64,000 bases of DNA, from positions 2,852,001-2,916,000 of the forward strand of contig NZ_CP107780.1 of the NCBI RefSeq assembly GCF_036345175.1, read 5' to 3'. This DNA comes from Streptomyces sp. NBC_00576. Its GTDB lineage: Bacteria > Actinomycetota > Actinomycetes > Streptomycetales > Streptomycetaceae. The position numbers and the translations under genes were made by a program. Each line of letters opens with the position of its first letter. The stretch's first letter is position 1. This document shows, piece after piece, positions 24,467-33,430 of the stretch. The notes below the pieces were generated by a model, which worked only from the letters and a program-made list of their open reading frames with translations, searched no databases and was not told the DNA's origin.

Positions 24467-27334
24467 GTGACCGCACAAACGCCGCCTTCGCCGCCATTCC
24501 GCGATCCGCAGCTGACGACCGCGAAGCGCATCGACGATCTGCTGTCGCGCCTGACCCTCGACGAACGGATCGCGTTCCTGCACCAGTTCGCGCCCGCCGT
24601 CGAGCGCCTCGGCGTCGCCGCCTTCCGCACCGGCCAGGAGGCGCTGCACGGGGTGGCGTGGATGGGCCCGGCGACCCTCTTCCCGCAGGCGGTCGGTCTC
24701 GGCGCGACCTGGAACGAGGAGCTCGTGCGCCGCGTCGGCGAGGCGGTGTCCAAGGAGGTCCGCGCGATGCGGAGCCGCGACGACCGCGTCGGCCTCAACG
24801 TCTGGGCGCCCACGGTCAATCTGCTGCGTCACCCGCTGTGGGGCCGCAACGAGGAGGGCTACTCGGAGGATCCGAAGCTGACCTCGGCGATCGCCACCGC
24901 GTACACCCGGGGCCTGCGCGGCGACCACCCCGCGTACTGGCGCACGGCCCCGGTCCTCAAGCACTGGCTGGCCCACAACAACGAGACCGGGAGGGACATC
25001 ACGTCCTCCTCGGTCCGCCCGCGCGTCCTGCACGAGTACGACCTGCGCGCCTTCCGCGACGCGGTCGAGGCGGGCGCCGTGGCCGGCGTGATGCCCGCGT
25101 ACAACCTGGTCAACGGCCGCCCCAACCACGTCTCGCCGTACCTGAACGAGCAGCTGCGCGCCTGGACGGACGAGGACCTGCTGGTCTGCTCGGACGCCGG
25201 GGCGCCCTCCAACCTGGTCGATTCGGAGCACTACTTCGACACCCACGAGGAGGCGACGGCCGCCTCGCTGATCGCCGGCGTGGACAGCTTCACCGACCAC
25301 GGCACGGACAGTTCGAAGATCGTCGCCCGCGTCCAGGGCGCCCTGTCCCAGGGTCTGCTGACGGAGGAGGACATCGACAGGGCGGTCCGCCGCCAGCTCT
25401 CGGTCCGCTTCCGCCTGGGCGAGTTCGACCCGCAGTACGACCCGTACGCGGACACCAGCGACTTCGACACCCCGGCCCACCGCGCCCTCGCCCAGGAGAC
25501 GGCGGAACAGGCGATCGTCCTCCTCAAGAACGACGGCACGCTGCCCCTGCCCCCCGGCACCCGGGTGGCGGTCGTCGGTCTGCTCGCCGACGAGTGCAAG
25601 GTCGACTGGTACAGCGGCACCCTCATCCACCGCTCGACACCGCTGGAGGCCCTGTACGAGCGCTTCGGCGCCGAGCACGTGGAGTTCGCCGAGGGCGTGG
25701 ACCGCGTACGGCTGCGGACGTCCGCGGGTACGTTCCTGCATGTACCGCCCGCCGAAAACTCGCCCGACGTCGCCCGGGGCGCCGAGGGCGCGCTGGACCC
25801 GGCCCTGCTCGCGGGCCGCACCGACCTGCCCGCGCTCACCGCCGACGCCGACGGCACCGAGTTCGCGCTGATCGACTGGGGCGAGGGAATCCTGACGCTG
25901 CGGGCACCCGACGGCCGCTACCTCTCGGTCGCGGAGGACGGCTACGTACGGGCGTCGGCGGACCAGCCCGGCGGCTGGATCGTTCAGGAGACGTTCCGCC
26001 TGGAGCCCCAGGGGTCCAACGAATCGCACGAAAACGGTCACCTCCTCAGGCACGTCGGTACTGGTCGCCACGTCTCTGTCGCCGCCGACGGCGTGAAGGT
26101 TGCCGACGGGCAGGAGACCCCTGGGGAGATCTTCGAGCTGATCGTCGCCGAACGCGGTGAGGAATCGGTGAAGAGAGTGGCCGCCCGGGCGGACGTGGTC
26201 GTGGTGGTCGCGGGCAACGACCCGCACGTCAACGGCCGCGAGACCGAGGACCGCACGACGCTGCGCCTCCCCGCCCACCAGCAGCGCCTGCTGGACGCGG
26301 CCCGCGCCACGAACCCCCGAACAGTCCTGGCCCTGACCTCGGCGTACCCGTACGCGGTAGACGTATCGAGTCTCCCGGCAGCCCTGTGGACCGCGCACGG
26401 CGGCCAGGCGGCGGGCACGGCCCTGGCCCGCGTCCTGGCAGGCGACGTCTCACCGGCGGGCCGCCTCCCGCAGACCTGGTACGCCGACGACGCCGACCTC
26501 CCCGACCTGCTGGACTACGACATCATCGGCTCCCGGCAGACGTACCTCTACTTCGAGGGCACCCCCCTGTTCCCCTTCGGCCACGGCCTGTCGTACGCGT
26601 CGTTCGCGTACGCCGACCTGAAGGCCGAGACGGAGGAGGAGAACGAGACGCTGCGGGTGTCGTTCACGGTCACCAACACCGGGGACGTCACGGCGGACGA
26701 GGTGGCGCAGCTGTACACGAGGGCGCCCGACTCACCGGTCACCCGCCCACGCAGGGAACTGCTGGCACATCGCCGTATCACCCTGACACCGGGGGAATCG
26801 GCCACGGTCTCCTTCGAACTCCCGCTCAGCTGCCTGGAGTTCTGGGACGTGGCGATCGGCGGCCGACGCCTCGCACCGGGCCCGTACGAACTCCTGGCGG
26901 GCGCGTCGAGCGAGGACATCCGCGCTCGTACGACGGTCCAGGTGACCGGCACCCCGCCTGCACCCCGTCCGGTCCGCCAACTGGGCCTGGCGGCAGCCGA
27001 CTTCGACGAGCAGAGCGGTGCCGAGATCGTCGACCGTACGAAGGTGTCGGGCGACGCGGTGACGCCGGCGGGCGGCGGAGAGGCCGAACTGCTGTACCGG
27101 GACTGCGACTTCGGGGCGGGGGTCGCAGAGGTCACGGTCGAGGTCGCGGGCGAGGGAGTGGTCGAGGTCGTACTGGACGGCGACGAAAAGGCGACCGTCC
27201 TGACACCGACCCCGACGGCGGGCCCGTACGACTACACGACGGCCCGGGCCGCCCTCACCACCGACGGCGTGCGCGACGTACGCCTGAGACTGCGCGGCCC
27301 GTTGCGGCTGGCGCACGTCGGCTTCTCCGGCTGA
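24467..27334 (+). CDS. GH3 beta-glucosidase with inserted fascin-like domain and CBM6-like tail
   Basis: A 955-residue GH3 enzyme. The (alpha/beta)8 domain spans about residues 15–315 with the nucleophile Asp243 in LLVCSDAGAPS; KHWLAHNNE is the substrate-binding Lys-His segment. The second domain starts near 345 (QAIVLLKNDGTLPL) and is interrupted at about 410–560 by a beta-trefoil, fascin-like insertion (LTLRAPDGRYLSVAEDGYV). A fibronectin-like domain (~735–830) and a CBM6-like region (~840–955) follow. No signal peptide, so it likely splits gluco-oligosaccharides in the cytoplasm. GTG at 24467 is chosen after AAAGGGAA. It is divergent from the importer operon. Confidence 0.9.
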   Translation: MTAQTPPSPPFRDPQLTTAKRIDDLLSRLTLDERIAFLHQFAPAVERLGVAAFRTGQEALHGVAWMGPATLFPQAVGLGATWNEELVRRVGEAVSKEVRAMRSRDDRVGLNVWAPTVNLLRHPLWGRNEEGYSEDPKLTSAIATAYTRGLRGDHPAYWRTAPVLKHWLAHNNETGRDITSSSVRPRVLHEYDLRAFRDAVEAGAVAGVMPAYNLVNGRPNHVSPYLNEQLRAWTDEDLLVCSDAGAPSNLVDSEHYFDTHEEATAASLIAGVDSFTDHGTDSSKIVARVQGALSQGLLTEEDIDRAVRRQLSVRFRLGEFDPQYDPYADTSDFDTPAHRALAQETAEQAIVLLKNDGTLPLPPGTRVAVVGLLADECKVDWYSGTLIHRSTPLEALYERFGAEHVEFAEGVDRVRLRTSAGTFLHVPPAENSPDVARGAEGALDPALLAGRTDLPALTADADGTEFALIDWGEGILTLRAPDGRYLSVAEDGYVRASADQPGGWIVQETFRLEPQGSNESHENGHLLRHVGTGRHVSVAADGVKVADGQETPGEIFELIVAERGEESVKRVAARADVVVVVAGNDPHVNGRETEDRTTLRLPAHQQRLLDAARATNPRTVLALTSAYPYAVDVSSLPAALWTAHGGQAAGTALARVLAGDVSPAGRLPQTWYADDADLPDLLDYDIIGSRQTYLYFEGTPLFPFGHGLSYASFAYADLKAETEEENETLRVSFTVTNTGDVTADEVAQLYTRAPDSPVTRPRRELLAHRRITLTPGESATVSFELPLSCLEFWDVAIGGRRLAPGPYELLAGASSEDIRARTTVQVTGTPPAPRPVRQLGLAAADFDEQSGAEIVDRTKVSGDAVTPAGGGEAELLYRDCDFGAGVAEVTVEVAGEGVVEVVLDGDEKATVLTPTPTAGPYDYTTARAALTTDGVRDVRLRLRGPLRLAHVGFSG

Positions 27335-27357
27335 GGGTCCGGAGCGGTCGGCGCATG

Positions 27358-27399
27358 GAAAGGGTCCGGCACCGGAAGGCATCGGTGCCGGACCCTTTC
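27358..27399. terminator. Perfect 17-bp terminator hairpin after GH3
   Basis: GAAAGGGTCCGGCACCG (27358–27374) pairs exactly with 27383–27399 around an 8-base loop. It lies between the convergent GH3 and aldehyde dehydrogenase stops and can serve both. Confidence 0.85.
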
Positions 27400-27433
27400 G
27401 TGACGGCGCGTTCGCGTCATCGGTGAGTGTATG

Positions 27434-27449
27434 TGAAAACGGTTCCCAT
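27434..27449. promoter_or_regulatory. Zur-like imperfect palindrome between convergent genes (tentative)
   Basis: TGAAAACGGTTCCCAT loosely resembles the TGAAAA-N-TTTTCA type box of zinc-uptake regulators in actinobacteria, but the right half is degenerate and no start codon follows on either strand. Recorded as a possible relic only. Confidence 0.2.
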
Positions 27450-27452
27450 TAG

Positions 27453-28907
27453 CTAGAGGGCGAGGCCAGTCAGTACGAGGACGCGCTCGTACGTGTAGTC
27501 GTCCATCGCGAACCTGACGCCCTCGCGGCCGACGCCTGACTGCTTGGCGCCGCCGTACGGCATCTGGTCGGCGCGGTAGGAGGGCACGTCGCCGATGACG
27601 ACACCTCCGACCTCCAGGGCACGGTGGGCCCGGAAGGCGGCCTGGAGATCATGGGTGAACACGCCTGCCTGGAGGCCGTACTTGGAGTCGTTGGCGGCGG
27701 CGAAGGCCTCGGCCTCGCCGTCCACCTTCCGCACGGTGAGGACCGGCCCGAAGACCTCCTCGCAGGAGATCGTGACATCGCCGGGTACGTCGGTGAGGAC
27801 GGTCGGCGCGTAGGAGGCACCGTCACGCTTACCCCCGGCGAGGAGGTTCGCGCCGGCCCGCACGGCTTCGTCGACCCACGCCTCGACCCGCTTGGCGGCG
27901 TCCTCGCTGACCAGCGGCCCGACGTCGGTCGCGCCGTCGGACGGATCGCCGGTGACCTGGGCCTCGACCGCGGCGACGATGCGGGGCAGCAGCCGGTCGT
28001 ACACGGAGGCGTCCGCGATGACCCGCTGCACGGAGATGCAGGACTGGCCGCCCTGGTAGTTGGAGAACGTGGCGATACGGGTCGCCGCCCAGTCGAGGTC
28101 GGTGTCGGAGGCGTAGTCGCCGAGGACGACCGCCGCGCCGTTGCCGCCGAGTTCGAGGGTGCAGTGCTTGCGCGGCACAGTGTCCATGATCGCGTAGCCG
28201 ACCTTCTCCGACCCGGTGAACGAGATCACGGGCAGGCGCGGGTCCTGTACGAGGGCGGGCATGCGGTCGTTGGCGACCGGGAGGATGCTCCAGGAACCGG
28301 CCGGCAGGTCGGTCTCGGCGAGGAGTTCGCCGATGACGAGGCCGGAGAGGGGTGTGGCCGGGGCCGGCTTCAGGATGATGGGGGCGCCGGCCGCGATCGC
28401 CGGGGCGATCTTGTGGGCGCAGAGGTTGAGGGGGAAGTTGAAGGGCGCGATGCCGAGAACGACGCCCTTGGGGAAGCGCCGGGTGAGGGCGAGCCGGCCC
28501 TGGCCGCCAGGGTCGGTGTCGAGGCGCTGCGCCTCGCCGCCGTTGAAACGCCGGGCTTCCTCGGCGGCGAACCGGAACACGGAGACGGCTCGGCCTACCT
28601 CACCGCGGGCCCACTTGATCGGCTTGCCGTTCTCGGCGGAGATGAGCTGGGCGATCTCCTCCGTGCGCTCGACGAGACGCCGGCTGACGTGGTCCAGGGC
28701 GGCGGCGCGGAGGTGGGCCGGGGTGGCGGCGAACTCGTCACGGACGGCGTACGCGGCGGCGACGGCTTCCTCGACCTGGGCCTCGGTCGGCACGCCGACC
28801 TTGCCGACGAGGCGTCCGTCCCAAGGGGAGGTGACGTCGAAGGTGGTCTCGCCGGTGGCCTGGCGGCCGGCGAGCCAGAAGGCGTGGGTGACGGGCGTGG
28901 AGGTCAT
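27453..28907 (-). CDS. NAD(P)-dependent aldehyde dehydrogenase
   Basis: A 484-residue aldehyde dehydrogenase. Motifs: the coenzyme-fold GIAPFNFPLNL, ISFTGSEKVG, the general-base region LELGGNGAAVV, and the catalytic Cys in YQGGQSCISVQ. The CISV context differs from the gamma-aminobutyraldehyde type enzymes at 48.4 and 57.9 kb, so the substrate is probably different. Its place below a PucR regulator and in the gabT neighbourhood makes succinate semialdehyde one candidate, not proven. ATG at 28907 starts MTSTPVTHAFWLAG. It is 151 bp downstream of the PucR gene on the same strand. Confidence 0.88.
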   Translation of the reverse strand: MTSTPVTHAFWLAGRQATGETTFDVTSPWDGRLVGKVGVPTEAQVEEAVAAAYAVRDEFAATPAHLRAAALDHVSRRLVERTEEIAQLISAENGKPIKWARGEVGRAVSVFRFAAEEARRFNGGEAQRLDTDPGGQGRLALTRRFPKGVVLGIAPFNFPLNLCAHKIAPAIAAGAPIILKPAPATPLSGLVIGELLAETDLPAGSWSILPVANDRMPALVQDPRLPVISFTGSEKVGYAIMDTVPRKHCTLELGGNGAAVVLGDYASDTDLDWAATRIATFSNYQGGQSCISVQRVIADASVYDRLLPRIVAAVEAQVTGDPSDGATDVGPLVSEDAAKRVEAWVDEAVRAGANLLAGGKRDGASYAPTVLTDVPGDVTISCEEVFGPVLTVRKVDGEAEAFAAANDSKYGLQAGVFTHDLQAAFRAHRALEVGGVVIGDVPSYRADQMPYGGAKQSGVGREGVRFAMDDYTYERVLVLTGLAL

Positions 28908-29058
28908 GGATACACGGTAGGGCGGGGAGGGCGGGGGGTTGTTTGTCCGGGGTGGAGTGATGGGGGTGGGGGGTGGGACGGTTTGGCGTGGTGGAGTGCT
29001 TTCAGGATGGGACGGGTGGGGGCGGCGGGGGCGAAACAAACCCCGCCCATCCCCCGCC

Positions 29059-30873
29059 TCACTCCCCCACCGCCGCCGTCGTCTTCAGCGCCAGCCACAA
29101 CTCCATCCGCACATCCGGATCATCCAGCGACCGCCCCAGAATCTCCTCCACCCGCCGCATCCGGTACCGCAACGTATGCCGGTGCACACCAAGATCCGCC
29201 GCAGCCGCGTCCCACTGCCCGTGCCGGGACAGCCACGCCCGCAACGACGCCACCAGGTCACCCCGGCCCGTCGCGTCATGCTCGTACAGCGGACGCAACA
29301 ACCCGTCCGCGAACGCCCGCACCGCATCGTCCGCGAGCAACGGCACCACGGACCCCGCAGCCAACTGCTCGTGCCCGACCAGCACCCGCCCCCGCCGCCG
29401 GGCCACCGACAACGCCTGTTCGGCCTGCTTGTACGCGGCCGCCGCAGCGATGGGCCCTGCCGGCCCCGACATCCCCACCACAAGCTCGTCCTCGTCCCCG
29501 AAAGAACCGGAGGACCCAGAGGAGCCGGAGGAACCAGAGGAACGGGAGGAACCAGAGGAGCCGGACGAGCCGGACGAGCCGGAAGACCCGGACGAGCCGG
29601 AAGACCCGGAGGAGCCAGAAGCCGACGCAGCATCCCCCCGCCCCCTCACCACCTCCGCCCGCGCCCCCTCCAACGCCGCAGCGAACTCCTCACAGGCCCC
29701 CACCGCCGCACCCCCGTCCACCGCGAGCACGACCAGCCGCTCCCCCTCCGGCACCACCAGCACCGCCTCCCCGGCCCGCGCGGCGGCCGACTCCAGGCAC
29801 TCGGCGAGTCCGCCCAGCGGATCCCCGTTCGTATCGGCGGCGAACAGAGCACCGGCCGTGGGCCTGCTCACAGCGCCGCCCCCGACCTCCCGTACCGCCG
29901 CCCCCACCGGAGCGGACGCCGACTCGGCGACGACGATCCGGAACGGCGCGTCGAGCAACGCGCCGTACAGGCCCCCGGCGACGGCGCGCGCGTGGTCGGG
30001 TTCGCCGGCCAGCAGCATGCGCAGCACCGCGGCCCCGATGCGCTGCTCGGCGGCCTGCAGGGAACGGGACCGCTCAGTGGTCAGGGTCAGAAGCGCGATG
30101 GCCGAGTGGAGGGCGTACCGCTCCGCCGTGCCCAGCGCGGACGCCGTACCCACGGCCAGCGCGGCGCGCGGTCGGCGTCCGGTGCCGAGGGAGTGCAGTT
30201 CGACCCGGTCCTGCTCCGCTTCGTCGCCTCCGCCACCCGCGCCCACCACCGCACTCGCCGGAGCCGGCCGCTCCCGCAACCGTTCGACGTCGGCCGTGAG
30301 CAGCGCCGCCCGGCGTCCGGCCCATTCGGGCGCGGTGGCGACGACGGCGCCCGAGGCGTCGTACAGCGCGGCCCAGCCGTCGACCTGCGAGGCGAGCGCC
30401 GCGAGCAGGCCCTCGGGACCGCCGCTCAGCGCCTGCCGGGTCAGTTCCCGCTGCGCCGCGAATCCGGCCGTCACCGCGCGGTACTGGTCGGCTGCGATGG
30501 CTGCCGACACCGCCTTGCTGATGGCGAGGAAGGGCGTGCGTCGCGGGACTTCGAGAAGCGGGAGCCCCTCCAGCTCCGCCGCCTCGACGACTGCCTTCGG
30601 GATGTCCGCATAGTTGACGCCGACGGCGAATCCGAGTCCCACCACCCCCGCCTCGACCAGCCGCTTCACATAGCGCCGCATGGTCTCGGGGTCCTCGGCG
30701 TCGAGCTTGAGCGCGGTGATCAGGAGAAGTTCCCCGCCCTCCATGTACGGGACGGGGTCGGCCAGTTCGCTGGCGTGCGCCCAGCGCACGGGTACGTCCA
30801 GGCGGTCCCCGCCCACACGCACGGTCAGCTTGAGCGCGGAGTGGTGGACGAGCGAGGCGAGCGTCGGGGGCAT
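29059..30873 (-). CDS. PucR-family transcriptional regulator with expanded Ser-Ser-Gly linker
   Basis: A 604-residue PucR/CdaR-type activator. Residues 1–120 form the PucR N-terminal sensor (PPTLASLVHHSALKL…VPYMEGGELLL), the middle is GGDEF-like, and the C-terminus is a PucR-type HTH (WDAAAADLGVHRHTLRYRMRRVEEILG). A run of about a dozen Ser-Ser-Gly units interrupts the middle domain. Relatives control purine, proline or GABA catabolism; the adjacent aldehyde dehydrogenase and the nearby gabT suggest amine or GABA use. ATG at 30873 is chosen because MPPTLASL opens the conserved domain. Confidence 0.88.
   Translation of the reverse strand: MPPTLASLVHHSALKLTVRVGGDRLDVPVRWAHASELADPVPYMEGGELLLITALKLDAEDPETMRRYVKRLVEAGVVGLGFAVGVNYADIPKAVVEAAELEGLPLLEVPRRTPFLAISKAVSAAIAADQYRAVTAGFAAQRELTRQALSGGPEGLLAALASQVDGWAALYDASGAVVATAPEWAGRRAALLTADVERLRERPAPASAVVGAGGGGDEAEQDRVELHSLGTGRRPRAALAVGTASALGTAERYALHSAIALLTLTTERSRSLQAAEQRIGAAVLRMLLAGEPDHARAVAGGLYGALLDAPFRIVVAESASAPVGAAVREVGGGAVSRPTAGALFAADTNGDPLGGLAECLESAAARAGEAVLVVPEGERLVVLAVDGGAAVGACEEFAAALEGARAEVVRGRGDAASASGSSGSSGSSGSSGSSGSSGSSGSSRSSGSSGSSGSSGSFGDEDELVVGMSGPAGPIAAAAAYKQAEQALSVARRRGRVLVGHEQLAAGSVVPLLADDAVRAFADGLLRPLYEHDATGRGDLVASLRAWLSRHGQWDAAAADLGVHRHTLRYRMRRVEEILGRSLDDPDVRMELWLALKTTAAVGE
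29508..29620 (-). repeat. 9-bp microsatellite coding for (Ser-Ser-Gly)n
   Basis: About twelve imperfect 9-bp units (GAGGAACCA / GACGAGCCG types on the plus strand) encode SSG tripeptides, with one SSR variant in the middle. Both base and protein levels repeat, so unit number can change by slippage without breaking the frame. Confidence 0.9.
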
Positions 30874-30970
30874 GAGGCCTTCAGGTCTGTGTGATCTCCG
30901 TGAACTTTTGGCCGCCACGTATGAACGACCTGCGCCGATTCTGCCTCACCGTACGTACCGCACGCTCCGC

Positions 30971-33388
30971 TCAGGCCCGCAGATTCACCAGCAGCGGCGG
31001 CGCGTGCTCGCCCTCGACCGTCGTCAGCGACAGCACCGCGTGCCCCGGCGGCACTTCGTGCGCCAGTTCGGACGCCGACCAGCGCTCCCGTTCGACGGTA
31101 CGTACGGTCACGGCATCGGTGGTGACGGCCTTGCCGGTGACCAGCTTGCGCAGGGCGTGGATGGCACGGGTCATCGGCTGGTCCGCGAAGACGGTGTGCT
31201 TGGCCACGTCCCGCGTCTCCACCCAGGCCGTGCCCCAGGCCTGGGCGAACCGGCTGCCGTCCCAGGTCGTCACGCCGGAGAACGCCATCCGGCAGCCGAC
31301 GGCACCGTACAGCGGCCCGTGCAGCGCCTCCGGGACGTCGCCGATCGTCCGCAGGGCGAGGACGACGCCCGCGTTCTGGGTGCGCAGCCGCTGGATACGG
31401 CGTACGGAGCCGGCGGTGACCGTCCCGGTGGCGTCGTCGACGACCAGACAGGCGAAGTGGGGGCGCTGTCCGTCTCGTACGACGGCACAGAACTGGGCGA
31501 GGACCAGCCGCGTGATCAGCCGGGCGGCCTCCTCGTGGCCGTGCTCGGGCAGGTCGATACGGACGCGCAGCGGATGCTGGGCGAGGGAGCGCAGGGAGAA
31601 GGGCCGAGCCGTGCCACCCCCGCCGAAGAATCCGTCGAAGACCGGCCGGTTCAGCAGCGCGAGCCGGTCGGCGAGGACACGGCCGACGTCGCTCGGGCTG
31701 GCCGCCTGCCGGATGCGTACGTCGAGTTCGCGCCGCATGACGGTGAACTGGTCCGCCGCCAGGGCGTCCCGCAGGGCGGACAGCTCGGCCGGGTCGCTCT
31801 CCAGCAGTTCCCGCAGCACCGGCAGCGCCGGGAAGCGACCGTACGCCGCCCGGTAGGGGCCGAGCACCTGGGCGAGCGCGGTGGCGGCACTGTCGGTGCC
31901 GACGGTGTCGAGGTCGCCCACCAGCGCCTCGGCGAGGAAGGCGGCCGCCTCGTCGGGGTCGTCGGAGTCGGCGTAGGGGTCGAGGTCGTGGACGGAGGAA
32001 CGGTCCCCGATCCGCACGACGACATCGAACCCGGAGTCTGCGGCAAGGTGGGCTCCCGGCGCGGAGACCGCAACAAAGGCGCACTGCCCGGTGAGCGCCC
32101 GCAGCGCCAGCGCCTCGGTCACCGGTTCGACGAGGTGCCGAGTCTTGCCCGCCCCCGACGGTCCGACCGCGAGCAGGGAGGTGCCCAGCACCTCGGGCCC
32201 GAGAGCCGCGCCGGCGCCGTGATAGACGAGCGGGGCCCGCTCGGCCTCGGCCCACCGCCCGATGCGCACCTGCCCCGCGGAGAGGTCGTGACGCGCCGTA
32301 CGCCGGGACAGGTCCCGGGCTCCGGAGGGGTGGACCCAGGCCGCCGCGCCCTGTCGCAGCACGGTGTCCCGGAAGGCCGCGAGCAGCCCGTCCCGCCTGG
32401 CGAGCGTCCACGCGTGCTCGACCCGGGCACAGTCCACGTCGTTCATACGACCGCCGGCCACCTCGGCGGTGAGCAGCTCGGCGGCCTCGTACTGACCGGC
32501 CTCCCGGAGGTCGGGCCACTGCTCGCGGGGCCGGTCGGCGGGCGCGGGCCCGGTGGGCCCGGCGGCGGCCTTGCGCGCGGCCAGCCGCTCCTTCGCGTAC
32601 GCCCACCAGCCACCGATGCGGGCGAACGGCCACACGACAAGCAGGGTGATGACGGTGTAGAGGCCGACCTTGAAGGCGGTCGACCCGAACACATCGAACC
32701 CGCCGGAGATCAACGCGACGAGGGCGACGACCGCGTCAACGAGCGGCAGGGCGTCCCAGCCGACGCCCGGAAAGGCGTTCGGAAACACGAAACTGAGCGT
32801 GAGAAGGGCCCCCAGAGCGGCGAGCAGCGCCCGCGACGGCTGTGACCTGCGCCCGACAAAATGCCGGGCGATGTCGGGCCAACTACCGAGCCGCCCCATC
32901 CCATAGAGCAGCACAAGGAAGAAAACACCGTTGTAGACGAGGACAGCCGCGCTGCCCTCCCATCCCTTGGGCGAGACGGTGCCGCCCCACCACCAGTCCT
33001 CCGGCGTGAACAGCTTCAGCAGCACCGACTGGTACGGCATCGCGCCCCGCCGCCAGAGCGACCACAGGAACAACCCGACGACGAGCGGGACCAACAGCCC
33101 GACAACGGTCACCGGGGAGAGACGCTCCGCCGCCTGCGCCCCCTTCGGCAGCCGGTATCCGTACCGCCAGATCCCGGGCTTGGCATCGGGCCGAGGCTCA
33201 TTGAGCCACTCGGCGACGGACGCACGAGCGGGCACCCCCTGCGGCACCCCCTGCGGCGCCCCCTGCTCGACGGGCCGAGGGGCCCCGACCGGCCGAGGCG
33301 GCACGGACGGCACGCCCGGCGGCCCCGCCGGACGCGGCACAGGATTCGCATGCGTACCCCGCGCGTCCTGCGTCCCGTCGCTGTCCAT
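30971..33388 (-). CDS. Membrane-anchored P-loop ATPase (TraG/VirD4-like), conserved actinobacterial
   Basis: An ~805-residue protein. After a Pro/Gly-rich N-terminus come four to five membrane helices in the first third, then a cytoplasmic P-loop domain with Walker A VGPSGAGKTRHL, a Walker-B-like ACLVVDDATG, and RTQNAGVVLALRTIGDVPEALHG resembling the sensor region of TraG/VirD4-type coupling proteins. Those relatives move DNA or protein across membranes, but no relaxase or conjugation gene is nearby, so no function is assigned. ATG at 33388 is preferred because GGGGG precedes it; an ATG at 33430 lacks a ribosome site. Confidence 0.75.
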   Translation of the reverse strand: MDSDGTQDARGTHANPVPRPAGPPGVPSVPPRPVGAPRPVEQGAPQGVPQGVPARASVAEWLNEPRPDAKPGIWRYGYRLPKGAQAAERLSPVTVVGLLVPLVVGLFLWSLWRRGAMPYQSVLLKLFTPEDWWWGGTVSPKGWEGSAAVLVYNGVFFLVLLYGMGRLGSWPDIARHFVGRRSQPSRALLAALGALLTLSFVFPNAFPGVGWDALPLVDAVVALVALISGGFDVFGSTAFKVGLYTVITLLVVWPFARIGGWWAYAKERLAARKAAAGPTGPAPADRPREQWPDLREAGQYEAAELLTAEVAGGRMNDVDCARVEHAWTLARRDGLLAAFRDTVLRQGAAAWVHPSGARDLSRRTARHDLSAGQVRIGRWAEAERAPLVYHGAGAALGPEVLGTSLLAVGPSGAGKTRHLVEPVTEALALRALTGQCAFVAVSAPGAHLAADSGFDVVVRIGDRSSVHDLDPYADSDDPDEAAAFLAEALVGDLDTVGTDSAATALAQVLGPYRAAYGRFPALPVLRELLESDPAELSALRDALAADQFTVMRRELDVRIRQAASPSDVGRVLADRLALLNRPVFDGFFGGGGTARPFSLRSLAQHPLRVRIDLPEHGHEEAARLITRLVLAQFCAVVRDGQRPHFACLVVDDATGTVTAGSVRRIQRLRTQNAGVVLALRTIGDVPEALHGPLYGAVGCRMAFSGVTTWDGSRFAQAWGTAWVETRDVAKHTVFADQPMTRAIHALRKLVTGKAVTTDAVTVRTVERERWSASELAHEVPPGHAVLSLTTVEGEHAPPLLVNLRA

Positions 33389-33430
33389 CGCTTTGCCCCC
33401 TGACCTGCCGTTCCGCCCACCATCAGCCAT

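Noticed and set aside
24056..26398. A 780-codon minus-strand frame across GH3
   Set aside because: Antisense of GH3 and the divergent promoter; no domain wording.
30971..33388. TraG-like ATPase as evidence of a conjugative element
   Set aside because: No relaxase, transfer or integrase gene is present, and its neighbours are core genes.
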